Shown: positions 1 to 9,400 of the stretch, piece after piece
Position numbering within the stretch: position 1 is the stretch's first letter
Layout of the letters: each line of letters begins with the position of its first letter
Assembly: GCF_042747725.1 (NCBI RefSeq)
Contig: NZ_JBHZGO010000101.1
Location: forward strand, 265,369 to 329,368
Length of the DNA stretch: 64,000 nucleotides
Direction of reading: 5' to 3'
DNA from: FACHB-T130 sp042747725
Lineage (GTDB): Bacteria > Cyanobacteriota > Cyanobacteriia > Cyanobacteriales > FACHB-T130
Translations under genes and position numbers: made by a program
The notes under the pieces: generated by a model
Databases searched by the model: none
Seen by the model: only the letters and a program-made list of their open reading frames with translations
What the model was told of the DNA's origin: nothing

Positions 1-582
1 TATCCTTGGCTACCTTCGGATTTGCCTTATTTGGAAGGTTTTTTGTACCCGGATACCTACAAGCTAAATAGCGATCGCATCACGCCCCAAGCCGTCATCA
101 AACAGATGCTAGATCGCTTTGAGCAGGTGGCACTCCCCATCTATCAACAAGCGCCAAAAACCCAGATGCCCCTTCTTCAATGGGTGACATTAGCTAGCAT
201 CGTCGAAAAAGAGGCAGTAATTCCTACCGAACGCCCTCTGATTGCTGGCGTTTTCACGCAACGACTTCAGAAGGGGATGAGACTTGAATCCGATCCCACG
301 GTTGAGTACGGACTCGGCATTCGGCAAACGGCGGATCAGCCCTTAACTTTGGCTCAGGTGAAGACAGCTTCCCCCTACAATACTTATCTCAACTCAGGAT
401 TACCGCCCACTCCCATCGCCAGCCCTGGCTTAGGGAGTCTCAAAGCCACACTCAATCCTGAAAACACAGACTACCTCTTTTTTGTGGCTCGCTACGATGG
501 CACCCATATCTTTAGTCGGACGCTACAAGAACACCAAGCCGCTACAAACGCGATTCGCCAACAACGGCAACAAAGCCGCTAA
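1..582 (+). CDS. mltG: Endolytic murein transglycosylase MltG, C-terminal part (start lies outside the window)
   Basis: This is the catalytic C-terminal half of a YceG/MltG lytic transglycosylase, which cleaves nascent peptidoglycan strands and ends their elongation at the inner-membrane face. The frame is open from base 1, so the N-terminus and membrane anchor lie upstream. Visible family motifs are LEGFLYPDTY near the start, ASIVEKEA (the first Glu, codon 205-207, matches the catalytic Glu of MltG), a DPTVEYGL segment, SPYNTYLNSGLPPTPI and a final TDYLFFVA. A TTG at 22 could be mistaken for a start, but the homology continues upstream of it. The YqeG-like gene follows 165 bases downstream on the same strand. 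Identification is firm; only the missing N-terminus is uncertain. Confidence 0.95.
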   Translation, partial: YPWLPSDLPYLEGFLYPDTYKLNSDRITPQAVIKQMLDRFEQVALPIYQQAPKTQMPLLQWVTLASIVEKEAVIPTERPLIAGVFTQRLQKGMRLESDPTVEYGLGIRQTADQPLTLAQVKTASPYNTYLNSGLPPTPIASPGLGSLKATLNPENTDYLFFVARYDGTHIFSRTLQEHQAATNAIRQQRQQSR

Positions 583-747
583 CAACAGCGCCTCGATTGG
601 TCTAGTCGCCGTGCCCACAAGTCTAGTTAAAATCGGGGCAGTTGGACTTGCAGCCACTAGCAATCCACATTTATAGCTTTGCCGGGTTGAAAAAGCTCTT
701 ACCTGGGAGTTCTCCTAACAACTCACACCTACAATTAAAAACTGCTT

Positions 748-1296
748 ATGTCCTGGGTAACACGGTTACAGCCTGACTTAATTCTGGGCAGACCTGTTGT
801 AAGTCTGACCCCCGATCTTCTTCAGCAATATCATCTTAAAGGTCTAGTCTTGGATGTCGATGACACGCTAGTACCCCTGAAAGCAGCCGAGGCGTCTGAA
901 GAACTCGTGCAGTGGGTGAAGCAAATCAGACAAGTGGCGACGCTATGGCTGGTGAGTAATAACTTGAGCGAAAACCGAATTAGTGGCATCGCTCGCTCGT
1001 TAAATTTGCCCTACATTACCAGCGCTGCCAAGCCGTCACGGCGCAAGCTGCGGCAGGCTGTCACCGCGATGAACCTTCCCGTCGAACAAGTGGCAATGGT
1101 GGGCGATCGCTTATTTACAGACGTTTTGGCAGGCAACCGACTCGGTATGTTTACCATTCTTGTCGAACCGATGGTTGACCCGGCGCTAGCCGTGCGTTCT
1201 TATCCAGTCCGCACCTTTGAAGTCTGGGTGTCTCAAGCCTTGGGCGTCTCGCTCACAGCAAAGCAACAAAACTTAAAAAATCCAGATAAATCCTGA
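748..1296 (+). CDS. YqeG family HAD-IIIA phosphatase
   Basis: A 182-residue protein of the YqeG group of HAD-superfamily hydrolases. The nucleophile motif DVDDT (residues 36-40) is complete, followed by a VSNN motif-II segment, a conserved Lys in KPSRR and the motif-IV stretch GDRLFTD, so the enzyme looks catalytically competent. YqeG proteins are cytosolic; their physiological substrate is not settled. In cyanobacteria the gene commonly sits near mltG and proB, as here (mltG upstream, proB about 300 bases downstream, same strand). The ATG at 748 gives the usual family length. Confidence is high for the family and low for any specific substrate. Confidence 0.88.
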   Translation: MSWVTRLQPDLILGRPVVSLTPDLLQQYHLKGLVLDVDDTLVPLKAAEASEELVQWVKQIRQVATLWLVSNNLSENRISGIARSLNLPYITSAAKPSRRKLRQAVTAMNLPVEQVAMVGDRLFTDVLAGNRLGMFTILVEPMVDPALAVRSYPVRTFEVWVSQALGVSLTAKQQNLKNPDKS

Positions 1297-1598
1297 AAAA
1301 CCAAAATATAAAGAAATAATTAGGAGATTCTCGATCGTCAAAAATTCCTGGCATTCTATAATATGGTTCAAATGGGGTCAGCCGATATAAAGACCCTAAA
1401 CATTAATCCCCGTGAATACCTGTGTAAAGCGTCAGTTCCCCCGACAGAGGAGCTGGCGTTTTACAATTTGGAATCGGTAATGGGTAATGCGAATGGAAGA
1501 ATGGCTAATTGCCAACTCCCCGGCTCCAAACGCGATAACCGCAAGTCTTCCACAAGCTGCTCTTCCTCCTCCCTGTTCCCCTGCGCCCCCTCTCTGTT
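1297..1598 (+). other. Intergenic region between yqeG-like gene and proB, with a hairpin
   Basis: About 300 bases without a convincing gene; a 79-codon open frame here shows no family features. It holds an imperfect hairpin at 1424-1464 (separate entry) and degenerate heptamer-like repeats of the type GGTAATGGGTAAT near 1475-1490. These are remnants of the repeat family seen elsewhere in the window. No clear -35/-10 pair was identified. Confidence 0.5.
1424..1464 (+). terminator. Hairpin, possible terminator of the yqeG-like gene or proB leader structure
   Basis: GTAAAGCGTCAGTTC (1424-1438) can pair with GAGCTGGCGTTTTAC (1450-1464) over 15 positions if three G-U pairs are allowed, closing an 11-base loop. 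The G-U pairs mean it is stable only as plus-strand RNA. There is only a weak T-run after it, so it may be a terminator for the upstream gene or a structure in the proB 5' leader. Neither role is proven by sequence alone. Confidence 0.4.
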
Positions 1599-2708
1599 GT
1601 GAGTCAAACCCTTGTCGTCAAAATTGGTACTTCCAGCCTGACATCGCCTGAAACAGGTCATCTAGCTCTGTCCACCATTGCCGCCTTAGTAGAAACCCTC
1701 ACGGATTTGCGGCAGCAAGGTCATAACGTGGTGCTAGTTTCTTCGGGTGCTGTGGGAGTGGGTTGCGCCCGCTTGGGACTGCGCGATCGCCCCCGCACGT
1801 TGGCACTGAAACAAGCGGTAGCAGCAGTCGGTCAGGGACGCCTGATGCGCGTATACGATGACTTTTTTACAACCTTAGAACAACCCATCGCCCAGGTTCT
1901 CCTGACTCGCAGTACCTTCAAAGAACGCTCAGCTTATATCAACGCCTCCAACACCTTCCGGGAACTGTTGCGGTTGGGCGTTATCCCCGTGGTGAATGAA
2001 AATGACACCGTAGCAGTAGAGGAACTGAAATTCGGGGATAATGATACGCTTTCAGCCCTAGTTGCCAGCTTGATAGAGGCAGATTGGCTATTTTTAATGA
2101 CCGATGTAGACCGACTTTACTCCGCCGATCCGCGCCAAGTCCCGGATGCTCAGCCGATCGCCCTGGTGAACCGCATTGATGAGCTGGAAGAATTACAAGT
2201 GCAAACAGGCTCTAGCGGCTCTCAGTGGGGCACAGGCGGCATGGTTACAAAAATTACTGCTGCCCGCATTGCTACCAGCGCCGGAGTTCGGACAGTCATC
2301 ACCGAAGGGCGATTTCCCCGCAACATCCAAAAAATCTTGCAAGGAGAACCCCTCGGCACTCAGTTTGAACCCCGCGACACGATGGGCAACGCCCGTAAGC
2401 GCTGGATTGCCCACGGGTTGATTCCTGCCGGAAAGCTGTATCTGGATAAGGGAGCGATCGCGGCAATTTGTCAATCGGGAAAATCCCTCTTAGCTGCTGG
2501 GATTACCGTCGTTGAGGGAGACTTTCAGGCGTCAGATGCCGTGCAGTTATGCGACTCCCAAGGACGAGAAATAGCCAGAGGGCTGGTGAACTACAGCAGC
2601 GATGAGCTACAGCAAATTCGCGGTCGCCGTTCAGCAGAAATTCCCGCCATTTTGGGCTACGCCGGTGCAGAAACCGTCGTCCATCGAGATAATCTTGTGA
2701 TTAGTTAG
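1599..2708 (+). CDS. proB: Glutamate 5-kinase
   Basis: ProB phosphorylates L-glutamate with ATP to glutamyl-5-phosphate, the first and feedback-controlled step of proline synthesis in the cytosol. The 369-residue product has the amino-acid-kinase fold: VVKIGTSSLT at residues 5-14 (phosphate-binding Lys), SSGAVGVG near 48, and the NENDTVAVEE...FGDNDTLSA substrate-binding stretch near 143-165. A C-terminal PUA domain runs from about residue 275. Length and domain order match the long, PUA-containing family form. The start is GTG at 1599; no in-frame ATG lies nearby and residue 2 onward already aligns with the family. proA is not adjacent. Confidence 0.96.
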   Translation: MSQTLVVKIGTSSLTSPETGHLALSTIAALVETLTDLRQQGHNVVLVSSGAVGVGCARLGLRDRPRTLALKQAVAAVGQGRLMRVYDDFFTTLEQPIAQVLLTRSTFKERSAYINASNTFRELLRLGVIPVVNENDTVAVEELKFGDNDTLSALVASLIEADWLFLMTDVDRLYSADPRQVPDAQPIALVNRIDELEELQVQTGSSGSQWGTGGMVTKITAARIATSAGVRTVITEGRFPRNIQKILQGEPLGTQFEPRDTMGNARKRWIAHGLIPAGKLYLDKGAIAAICQSGKSLLAAGITVVEGDFQASDAVQLCDSQGREIARGLVNYSSDELQQIRGRRSAEIPAILGYAGAETVVHRDNLVIS

Positions 2709-2756
2709 TCAGCAGTCAGTTGTTTTTTCTGCCAAAGACCAATAACGAATGACTAA

Positions 2757-3848
2757 TTAACGACTAATTGCTTCTGGTGGAGCAATATCAGGTCCAACCG
2801 CCACTCCCTTCAGACTCGCCTTTAAGCCGGGTTTCGCAGCAGGTTTCACAGGACGATGCGACTCAGAGGCAGATGAGTTGGTAGGAACATCCGGTGGAGA
2901 ATCAGCAGACGCCGATGATTGCGAATGGTTCGACATCAAAGCGAGTCCTCCCACTGCCCCTGCCACCAGCGCCGCATAGCCCACGTACAAGTGAACTGTG
3001 TTGAGCTGAAATCCGAACCCTGACGTTGATTTCGGTCGGTACCAGGAGGGCAGCACAGATTTTGTAGGATCAGGTGCGGGTAAGGAAGCAGCCATTGCAG
3101 CACCATCTAACCCCAACGCGGCCCCCATCCGGCGAATAAAACCTCGGACGTAGACATCCTCCGGCAATTGCTCGCAGCAACCGACTTCCAAAGCCTGAAT
3201 GTGATGAAGCGGCACGAACGTTTGATTGTGAAGTTGGCGCAGGGTCATTGACTGTGCATGACGTGCCTGCCCTAATTGCTGACCAATTTGACGCAGACGC
3301 TCTTGCCGCTGTTCATCTGCCACTTGCGCTGCCAGTTCAGCCTTGGAGAGCTTTTTGGATGGTTTGGGAAAAACCGGATCTGGACTGGTTGGGAGAGGCA
3401 GTGGCTTAGCGTCTATTAAATCGGCAGGTGAGTTATCGATCCTGCATCCTTGGTCATTCGTTAAAGTCAAGTCATTCGTCGTTGATTCTGGGTGATTAAC
3501 TGATGACTGCTTGCTATCGACTGATGATTCTTGAGAGTGACTGCTGACTTGCTGCTGTTGTTGATTGTTCCCAATTTCTGGAGATGTGACTGGGACAACC
3601 TTATAAGTTCTTGCAAACTGCTGGAACGCTAGCCGGATGGCTTCTCTACCCACTGCCTTAACCATAATCTGGGCACTCCCAGCAGCTTCTCCCAAGATCG
3701 TCTGTAACCCAGCCAAAGCGCGATTGTAGACTTCGCTGCTATGGAGTTCAGATTCTATTCGACTCAGGATAGACCGTAATACTTCCTGCGAAATTTCAAT
3801 GGTTGGGCTTTCGGTAATACCGCGACCATACGCCGATTGTAATGCCAT
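2757..3848 (-). CDS. RodZ-like helix-turn-helix membrane protein
   Basis: A predicted cytoplasmic-domain/one-TM protein. From the ATG at 3848 it has a conserved-looking helical N-terminal block (about residues 15-90). A low-complexity Ser/Gln/Asn/Thr linker follows, then a Cro/C1-type HTH (IGQQLGQARHAQSMTLRQL, followed by LHHIQALE and a PEDVYVRGFIRR segment) typical of the RodZ N-terminus. A single membrane helix near residues 285-303 leads to a short Ser/Pro-rich tail outside. RodZ proteins link MreB to the membrane for cell shape; whether this cyanobacterial version does so is inferred. The open frame extends 30 codons further to 3938, but the ATG at 3848 is the more natural start. The linker (DNA about 3440-3560) is built from TGATGACT-like heptamer repeats. 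Confidence 0.7.
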   Translation of the reverse strand: MALQSAYGRGITESPTIEISQEVLRSILSRIESELHSSEVYNRALAGLQTILGEAAGSAQIMVKAVGREAIRLAFQQFARTYKVVPVTSPEIGNNQQQQQVSSHSQESSVDSKQSSVNHPESTTNDLTLTNDQGCRIDNSPADLIDAKPLPLPTSPDPVFPKPSKKLSKAELAAQVADEQRQERLRQIGQQLGQARHAQSMTLRQLHNQTFVPLHHIQALEVGCCEQLPEDVYVRGFIRRMGAALGLDGAAMAASLPAPDPTKSVLPSWYRPKSTSGFGFQLNTVHLYVGYAALVAGAVGGLALMSNHSQSSASADSPPDVPTNSSASESHRPVKPAAKPGLKASLKGVAVGPDIAPPEAISR

Positions 3849-4789
3849 GACTTTTCTTGTCGAGCGTGCTTGAGGAAAACCAAACTTATGCGATCGCTCA
3901 CGAGCGTGCTTTCCTGGGTGTCTAAAAGGACTTCCCACGTCGGTTATGGGTGCTTTCTTTACCCATAACTGACGCTGAATTCACGGGCTGCTTGAGCTAT
4001 CTGAGTAAAGTATTCGACAAGCGGGAACTGAATTCCGGATCGAGCAAAAGTCAATTTTCTCTGTTCAGTGGCATCGCTGAGTAACTTAACTGCCTTTAAA
4101 CTTAATAAATTTAAATAACAATCCTCGCCTTATTTAGAATCCAGGAGTCAAACTGAAGATAGATTCTGGCTCCCGGATTCTGTAGAGACCATGTGGTGGT
4201 CAGTCTCAACTTGGCTCCTGACAACTGAATGCAATTTAGAGGTTTAGTGCTGACGGCGGTTTCCCGGCTGGTAATCTTTAACCCAGCAGCGTTCCAAAAG
4301 GTGAATTCTGTAACGGTACGAGAAGCGGCGGGGATTGAGTACCAATTTAGTTTTGGAACTAAACAGGGGCTGGTTGAGAAACTGCCATAGAGGGAACCGA
4401 ATCTTGCCGTGTTGTGGAGCCATAGTTTGAAAAGTCCAGATAGCAGTAGTACAAAACAGGGGCACCGTGCATCTATCTATGGTGACATCTGCTTGGTTAA
4501 TATTACCTTGCCAAAGGTTACTACAAATTTGCTTGGGTTAGATTACGGAATCTCCAGAAAGTGTTTTCACAAACTCTGTACTTCCACGGATGCGCTGTTG
4601 AACTGCCCACTTAGAGTCCTCTGCTACTAGGGCGTAAGCGTTATGTAAGCGTTCTTCTAGAGAGCGTGTGAAGGTATTTCAGGGAGCGGTTCAATAATGT
4701 TAGGCACTTATACTTAATAGGTGTAGTGAAATTTTTCTACTCCTACCAAAGACAGAGAATTATGGTTCTTCATTACTTAGTATGCTTAT
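3849..4789. other. Gene-poor region left of the ISL3 remnant
   Basis: About 940 bases without a gene I can support. It contains a strong hairpin at 3938-3974 (separate entry), the presumed promoter region of the minus-strand HTH gene, and a 73-codon minus frame (4244-4465) of unknown nature. A stretch near 4700-4745 may be an outer end of the ISL3 element whose transposase fragment begins at 4790, but its boundary is not clear. Confidence 0.5.
3938..3974. repeat. Hairpin upstream of the RodZ-like gene
   Basis: CGTCGGTTATGGGT (3938-3951) and ACCCATAACTGACG (3961-3974) are inverted copies differing at one position, which still pairs as G-U in one strand, around a 9-base loop. It lies about 90 bases upstream of the ATG of the minus-strand HTH gene. 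It could be a 5' leader structure or an operator; function is unknown. Confidence 0.6.
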
Positions 4790-5242
4790 TCAATAATTTA
4801 AATGCCAATTAAGCAAGCATCTAATTCGGTAATTTTCAAAGTTCCTAAACCCGTAAGCAGAGCGTTTGATCAACTTAAGTTTATTGTTGATGCCCTCTAC
4901 AACACCACTCGTAGTCCTGTTATCAAAGTAAGCAATAATTTCCAGACAGCCAACGAATAATAGTGTTCTGACTATCGGGAAAAGATTTTTCGCGCTTGCT
5001 AGCCATATTCCCAGTTTAAATAATCCTGTCAACCAATTATTAGTCTGCTCAAAAATCTTTCTTATTTGCTTTTTTAATTCATGCATTCTCTTCAGGTTAC
5101 TAGACACCTCTTTAACCTGACTCAGTTTACTTTCTTGCTCTTCACTTAGGTCTTTCTCGTTCTTCAGTAAGACATATTTACTTTTCTTTAATCTCTCTAA
5201 TATTTGTTCTTGTTTTGCTTTCTCTTTCGGCGTTTCTACTGA
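4790..5242 (-). pseudogene. ISL3-family transposase, C-terminal fragment
   Basis: The minus strand encodes the C-terminal part of an ISL3-family DDE transposase, ending in the family signature YFDNRTTSGVVEGINNKLK followed by an arginine/tyrosine-rich tail. The open frame starts with a GTG at 5107, but the same frame continues upstream through a coiled, Lys/Glu-rich segment (KSKYVLLKNEKDLSEEQ) to about 5242. There it abruptly meets the IS701-type sequence running the other way. The N-terminal two thirds, including most of the DDE core, are missing, so this is an inactive remnant truncated by another insertion. Confidence 0.82.
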
Positions 5243-5952
5243 TTGATGCTGGCGCGAGGAAATAACACGGCTTTTCTGCTTGACCTGGAAAAAAGGAGAC
5301 TCAAGTATCTAGGAGGACTGGCAAAAAATCGCCAAGTTATAATTGCTCAATCAGGAAACTCGACCGAAGAAATTCGTTTAGACAATTTAGCTCAAACGCT
5401 CAAGAGTGAAGCTTTCACTCAAGTCCAACTCAATCTAGAAAAACAAAATACAGTTTGGGTGGCAACAAAGGAAGTTGAACTATCACGGCTGGAAGGGAAG
5501 AGAACAATTGCTATAGTCATGAATGCCTTAACCTTCGATTCATCTAGTGATATTGACTATTTTATTACCAATGTTGATTCATCCATTGCCACAGCCGAGT
5601 GGATAGTAACGACTTATTCTCAAAGAAACTGGGTAGAAGTGTTCTATCGGGAAGCTAAGGGCTGGTTAGGGCTGTCTGAATATCAAGTGAGAGACTCTCC
5701 GCAGTCTGATGAGACATTTCGTTCTTGTATAAGAGTGCCTATACTTTCATCTTATGGCACACCTTAACCGGAGGACTCAGACGCAGGTGAGCGTTGAAAC
5801 CTTTGAACACTTTTACTGAAGCCTTGGAAGCATTTCGTACAGCGATGTCTTGTCGTTTTATTGAGTGGTTGAACCATAACAGGGATGTATTTACCGCTTA
5901 TAAAACTAGTTTAGGCTTTGTTTGGGCTTGAAATTTGTTTAAGTCCCACTAA
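5243..5952 (+). pseudogene. IS701-type transposase remnant
   Basis: A frame at 5243-5767 encodes the C-terminal half of an IS4-like/IS701 transposase, with the family signature RNWVEVFYREAKGWLGLSEY (the conserved Tyr-Arg-Glu region). After residue ~160 the frame is lost. The expected continuation (CAYTFILWH..LTGG, then PLNTF, ending in LGFVWA with a stop at 5929-5931) can be read in other frames with internal stops. The N-terminus is absent. Comparison with the second copy at the right end of the window shows shared sequence up to about 5952 (AAGTCCC.. TAAC), which marks the element's right end. It is a decayed, non-functional copy inserted against an ISL3 fragment on one side and a CHAT gene on the other. 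Confidence 0.82.
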
Positions 5953-6385
5953 CCCGAAAGAGCAATCTAGCATTACTCCACCCAATATCGAACAAGTTAA
6001 ACGAGTTGCTAAAGAACAAAATGCAACTCTTGTTGAATATTCGATTATTTACGATAATTTCAAAGTTCAAGGGAAAGAACAAAACCCTAGAATCAGAACT
6101 CTATATTTGGGTCATCAAACCCACAGGTGAAGTGACGTTTCGGACATCTGACCTCAAACCCCTGTGGCAGAAACAGAATCTTTCGCTACAAGACCTCGTT
6201 GCCAACACCCGTCAATCTATGGAAGTAAGGGGCGCGGCGGTGTTGTAGCGGAACTGATAGAGGAAGAAAGCCTGACCAAACGATTACAGCAACTCTATCA
6301 ACTGCTGATGATGCTGACAACCCTGAAACAACACCCCGACCCCAGAGACTGGGCGGCTTTTACCTTAATTGGTGAATCCGACTGA
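5953..6385 (+). pseudogene. Degraded CHAT-domain protein gene
   Basis: Pieces of a cyanobacterial (usually TPR-)CHAT protein can be read across shifting frames: NIEQVKRVAKEQNATLVEYS, then ELYIWVIKPTGEVTFRTSDL, then EESLTKRLQQLYQLL, and finally the typical CHAT C-terminus DPRDWAAFTLIGE. Frame changes occur near 6079-6083 (an A-run) and 6224-6228 (a G-run). Between LQQLYQLL and the C-terminal end most of the caspase-like CHAT domain, including the catalytic His and Cys region, is deleted. CHAT domains are caspase-like peptidases or adaptors. This copy cannot make a functional protein. Its 5' part has been replaced by the IS701-type element. Confidence 0.7.
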
Positions 6386-6398
6386 GCTGAATACCCAA

Positions 6399-6422
6399 TA
6401 AGGTGGACACTTGCCCACCTTA
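6399..6422. repeat. Short hairpin repeat
   Basis: TAAGGTGG (6399-6406) and CCACCTTA (6415-6422) form an 8-bp perfect stem between the CHAT remnant and the end of the cheA-type gene. It resembles the small dispersed palindromes common in cyanobacterial intergenic DNA. It could also help terminate the minus-strand pil operon, but no T-run is adjacent. Confidence 0.4.
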
Positions 6423-6479
6423 CTTACTCTCATCTCCCGTTTCCTATCTAGAAAGGGTGCGGAAACCCCGCCCCTACTA

Positions 6480-9400
6480 TTAGGCGTTTGTGTTGATAGT
6501 CAGCAGCACCTCACCTTTAATCATCCGTTGGGCGGCATCAAGGAGCGCTTCTTCCAGATAAGGCTTGGTAAAGTAGCCCTTAGCTCCCAGATGAGCTGCC
6601 ATTTGCTGGTGCTTGCTAGCGCCGCGAGAAGTTAGCATTGCTACCGGCAGATGGTTGAGGCTGGGGTCTTTCTGAATCCGTGACAGCAACTCCAGACCGT
6701 CCATGCGAGGCATTTCAATGTCGCAGAAGACGATCTCGCAAGGCAGACCCGACCGAAGTTTATCCCAGGCTTCCTGACCGTCACGGGCTTGTTCCACTCG
6801 GTATCCTGCCTTGTTAAAGGTCATGGAGAGGAGTTCGCGCACCGTAATCGAGTCATCCACAATCAAGACCATCGGATCGGTCTTCACCGGTGGAGCCTCC
6901 ACAGGAAGGGAAACACCTGCCTTATCCCACAGAGAAACGCCACGGTCTTTGCCAATCCGACCCGTCGCCAAGTCAATCAGCTCTAGAACGTCAGCAATGG
7001 GCATGATCCGACCATCCCCCAAGACAGTAGCACCAGCGACGCCTAGGGGCTTGGGCACGGGGCCTTCCAGTTGCTTAATCACAATTTCCTGTTCGCCCAG
7101 CACCTGATCCACTTGGACGGCGATAAAGTTGCCAGAACTGCGTAGCACGACAACCGAAATCATGTCATCTTCACGGTTGCCACCATAGACTGTGCCTCGA
7201 CTGAGGTGACGCTGGTAGGTCAGCAGTTCCGCTAAGGGTTGGAAGGGCATGAGGGAGTCGCGCCAAGAGATACAGGTCTGACCTTCCGAGTTCGTTTGAA
7301 TGCGGTCTTGGGGTATATCCAACATATCTTCCACCCCATCCATTGGGAAGGCAATGCGAGCTTTGTCGCTCAGGCAACAGAGTGCTTTGCAAATACTTAA
7401 GGTGAGGGGCAGACGAACGGTAAAGGTAGTTCCCTTACCCAGGGTGGAGTCTGTCGTAATCACACCGCGAATTTCGTTCAAGCTGGTGCAAACCACGTCC
7501 ATCCCGACGCCGCGACCTGAGAAGTCATCGGCTTTGTCTTTGGTACTAAAACCGGGATGGAAGAGCAGATCGTAGACTTCCAGACGGGTCATGGATTTGG
7601 CTTCAGATGAGGTAATCAGCCCTTTTTCGATGGCCTTTGCCTTTACCCTTTCTGAATCAATGCCTGCGCCATCATCCGAGACAGAGATGACGGTTTGGTT
7701 GCCTTGGTGGAAGGCTCGGATGGTAATCCGACCTATGGGGGGCTTACCGGCGGCTTTACGCACTTCTGGCGGTTCAATGCCGTGAGTGATGGCATTGTTC
7801 ACCAGGTGCGTCATCGGGTCGTAGAGGTGTTCCAGGATCACTTTATCGATCAAAGTTTCCCGACCCTCAATTTGTAGTTCGGCTTGTTTGCCACACTTGA
7901 GAGAAATCTCGCGCACGGCACGGGGCAAGCGGTCGGCAGTTTGGGCAAAAGGCACCATGCGCGATCGCGTCAATCCCTCTTGCAACTGACTCGTCACCTG
8001 CCGCAGCATCCGGGCAACTTGGTCGGTTTCATCGACTAGGAATTCAATGTCAGCCGCCGACTCTCGGACGCGGACAATTAGCTCGATGATTTCTTGGGAA
8101 AGGCTGTGGAAAGGCGTAAACAGATCGAGTTCCAATTCACCCAAACCAAACCGGCTGTTGGCGGGAGCCTGATCCGCTGCCGATGTAGGGTCAGGTCGGG
8201 CGTTGAACCGATTGCTTTGACGGCTGGCGAGTAGAGAGCTTTCTAGGAGCGATCGCTCGTACCGATCCTGCATCCTCGCACCCACATCGCTGAGTTGCTG
8301 TACCTGGTGCAGCAAGTTATCCAGAAATTGTCGCAGGCGCTCTTGATCCTGTTCCAAAGTGTTCCGGTTCACCACTAATTCCCCCACCAGGTTGCTGAGG
8401 TTGTCTAGGTGCTTAACCGGCACCCGCATGGTCTGCTCAAACACTTTAACCGGGCGGGGACGATTAACCGGGCGAACCTGTCCTGAACTGGTTTTCACGC
8501 TGCGTGGCCCGCCCATCGTCTCCTCAGCCTGTCCCAGCAGTTCCTCCAGATCCCCGAATCCATCGTCAAGGGTGTCTGCGGATGCAGCTTGTTCAGCCAT
8601 CGGCTTCGTGGGAGAACGCTGCGATTCAGCTAATTGAGGAACAAGCTGAGGTTCATCATCCCCCAAGAGAGCTTCCAAGTCAGCAAACTCATTTATGTCT
8701 GCTCCATCAAAAGCCGCCGGGACGGATTCCTCTTCACCCAGCATTGCTTCCAACTCGTCAAACTCATCGTTACTTGCCAAGTTAGATGCCGGTTCCCCGA
8801 ACACTTCCTCACCCAACATTGCCTCTAATTCGTCAAACTCATCGTTTTCCACCAATGAGAAGGCTAAGTCCCGATCTTCTTCCCCAAATGTCTCTATCAA
8901 AGACAACTCATCCGCAACAGCAGTCTCTGAAGTATTCGCAATCTCTTGTTGTTCTGTCACTAAGTCCCAGAGAGATTCAACTTCCTCCAACTCATCTGCG
9001 TCTGACGCTTGGTTTTCTGAAGGAATTTCCCCAGTCAACAGATTCTCCTCAAAAGCCAATGCATCTCCAAACCCTACTGGTTCACCACCTAAGAGATCCT
9101 CTAGCTCGGAAGCTGCCTCTTCAGAAACCGCTGCTGAGTCGATTCCCCAGTCGGCAGCTTCCATGTCGCTGCCAAATAGGTCGGCATCGGCTAATTCCAG
9201 CGCTTCTGGAGTGGATACGGGTGCTTCCCCAAACATCGCTTCCATGTCGCTGCCTAATAGGTCGGCATCGGCTAATTCCAGCGCTTCTGGAGTGGATGCG
9301 GGTGCTTCTTGTTCCCCAAACATCACTTCCATGTCGCTGCCAAATAGGTCTGAATCTGCTAATTCCAGCGCTTCTGGAGTGGATGCGGGTGCTTCTTGTT

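Noticed and set aside
1363..1602. 79-codon frame before proB
   Set aside because: Composition follows repeat DNA and the frame overlaps the proB start; no protein features.
4244..4465. 73-codon minus frame
   Set aside because: Basic, possibly fragmentary, but I recognise no family and see no ribosome-binding site; not enough to call a gene.
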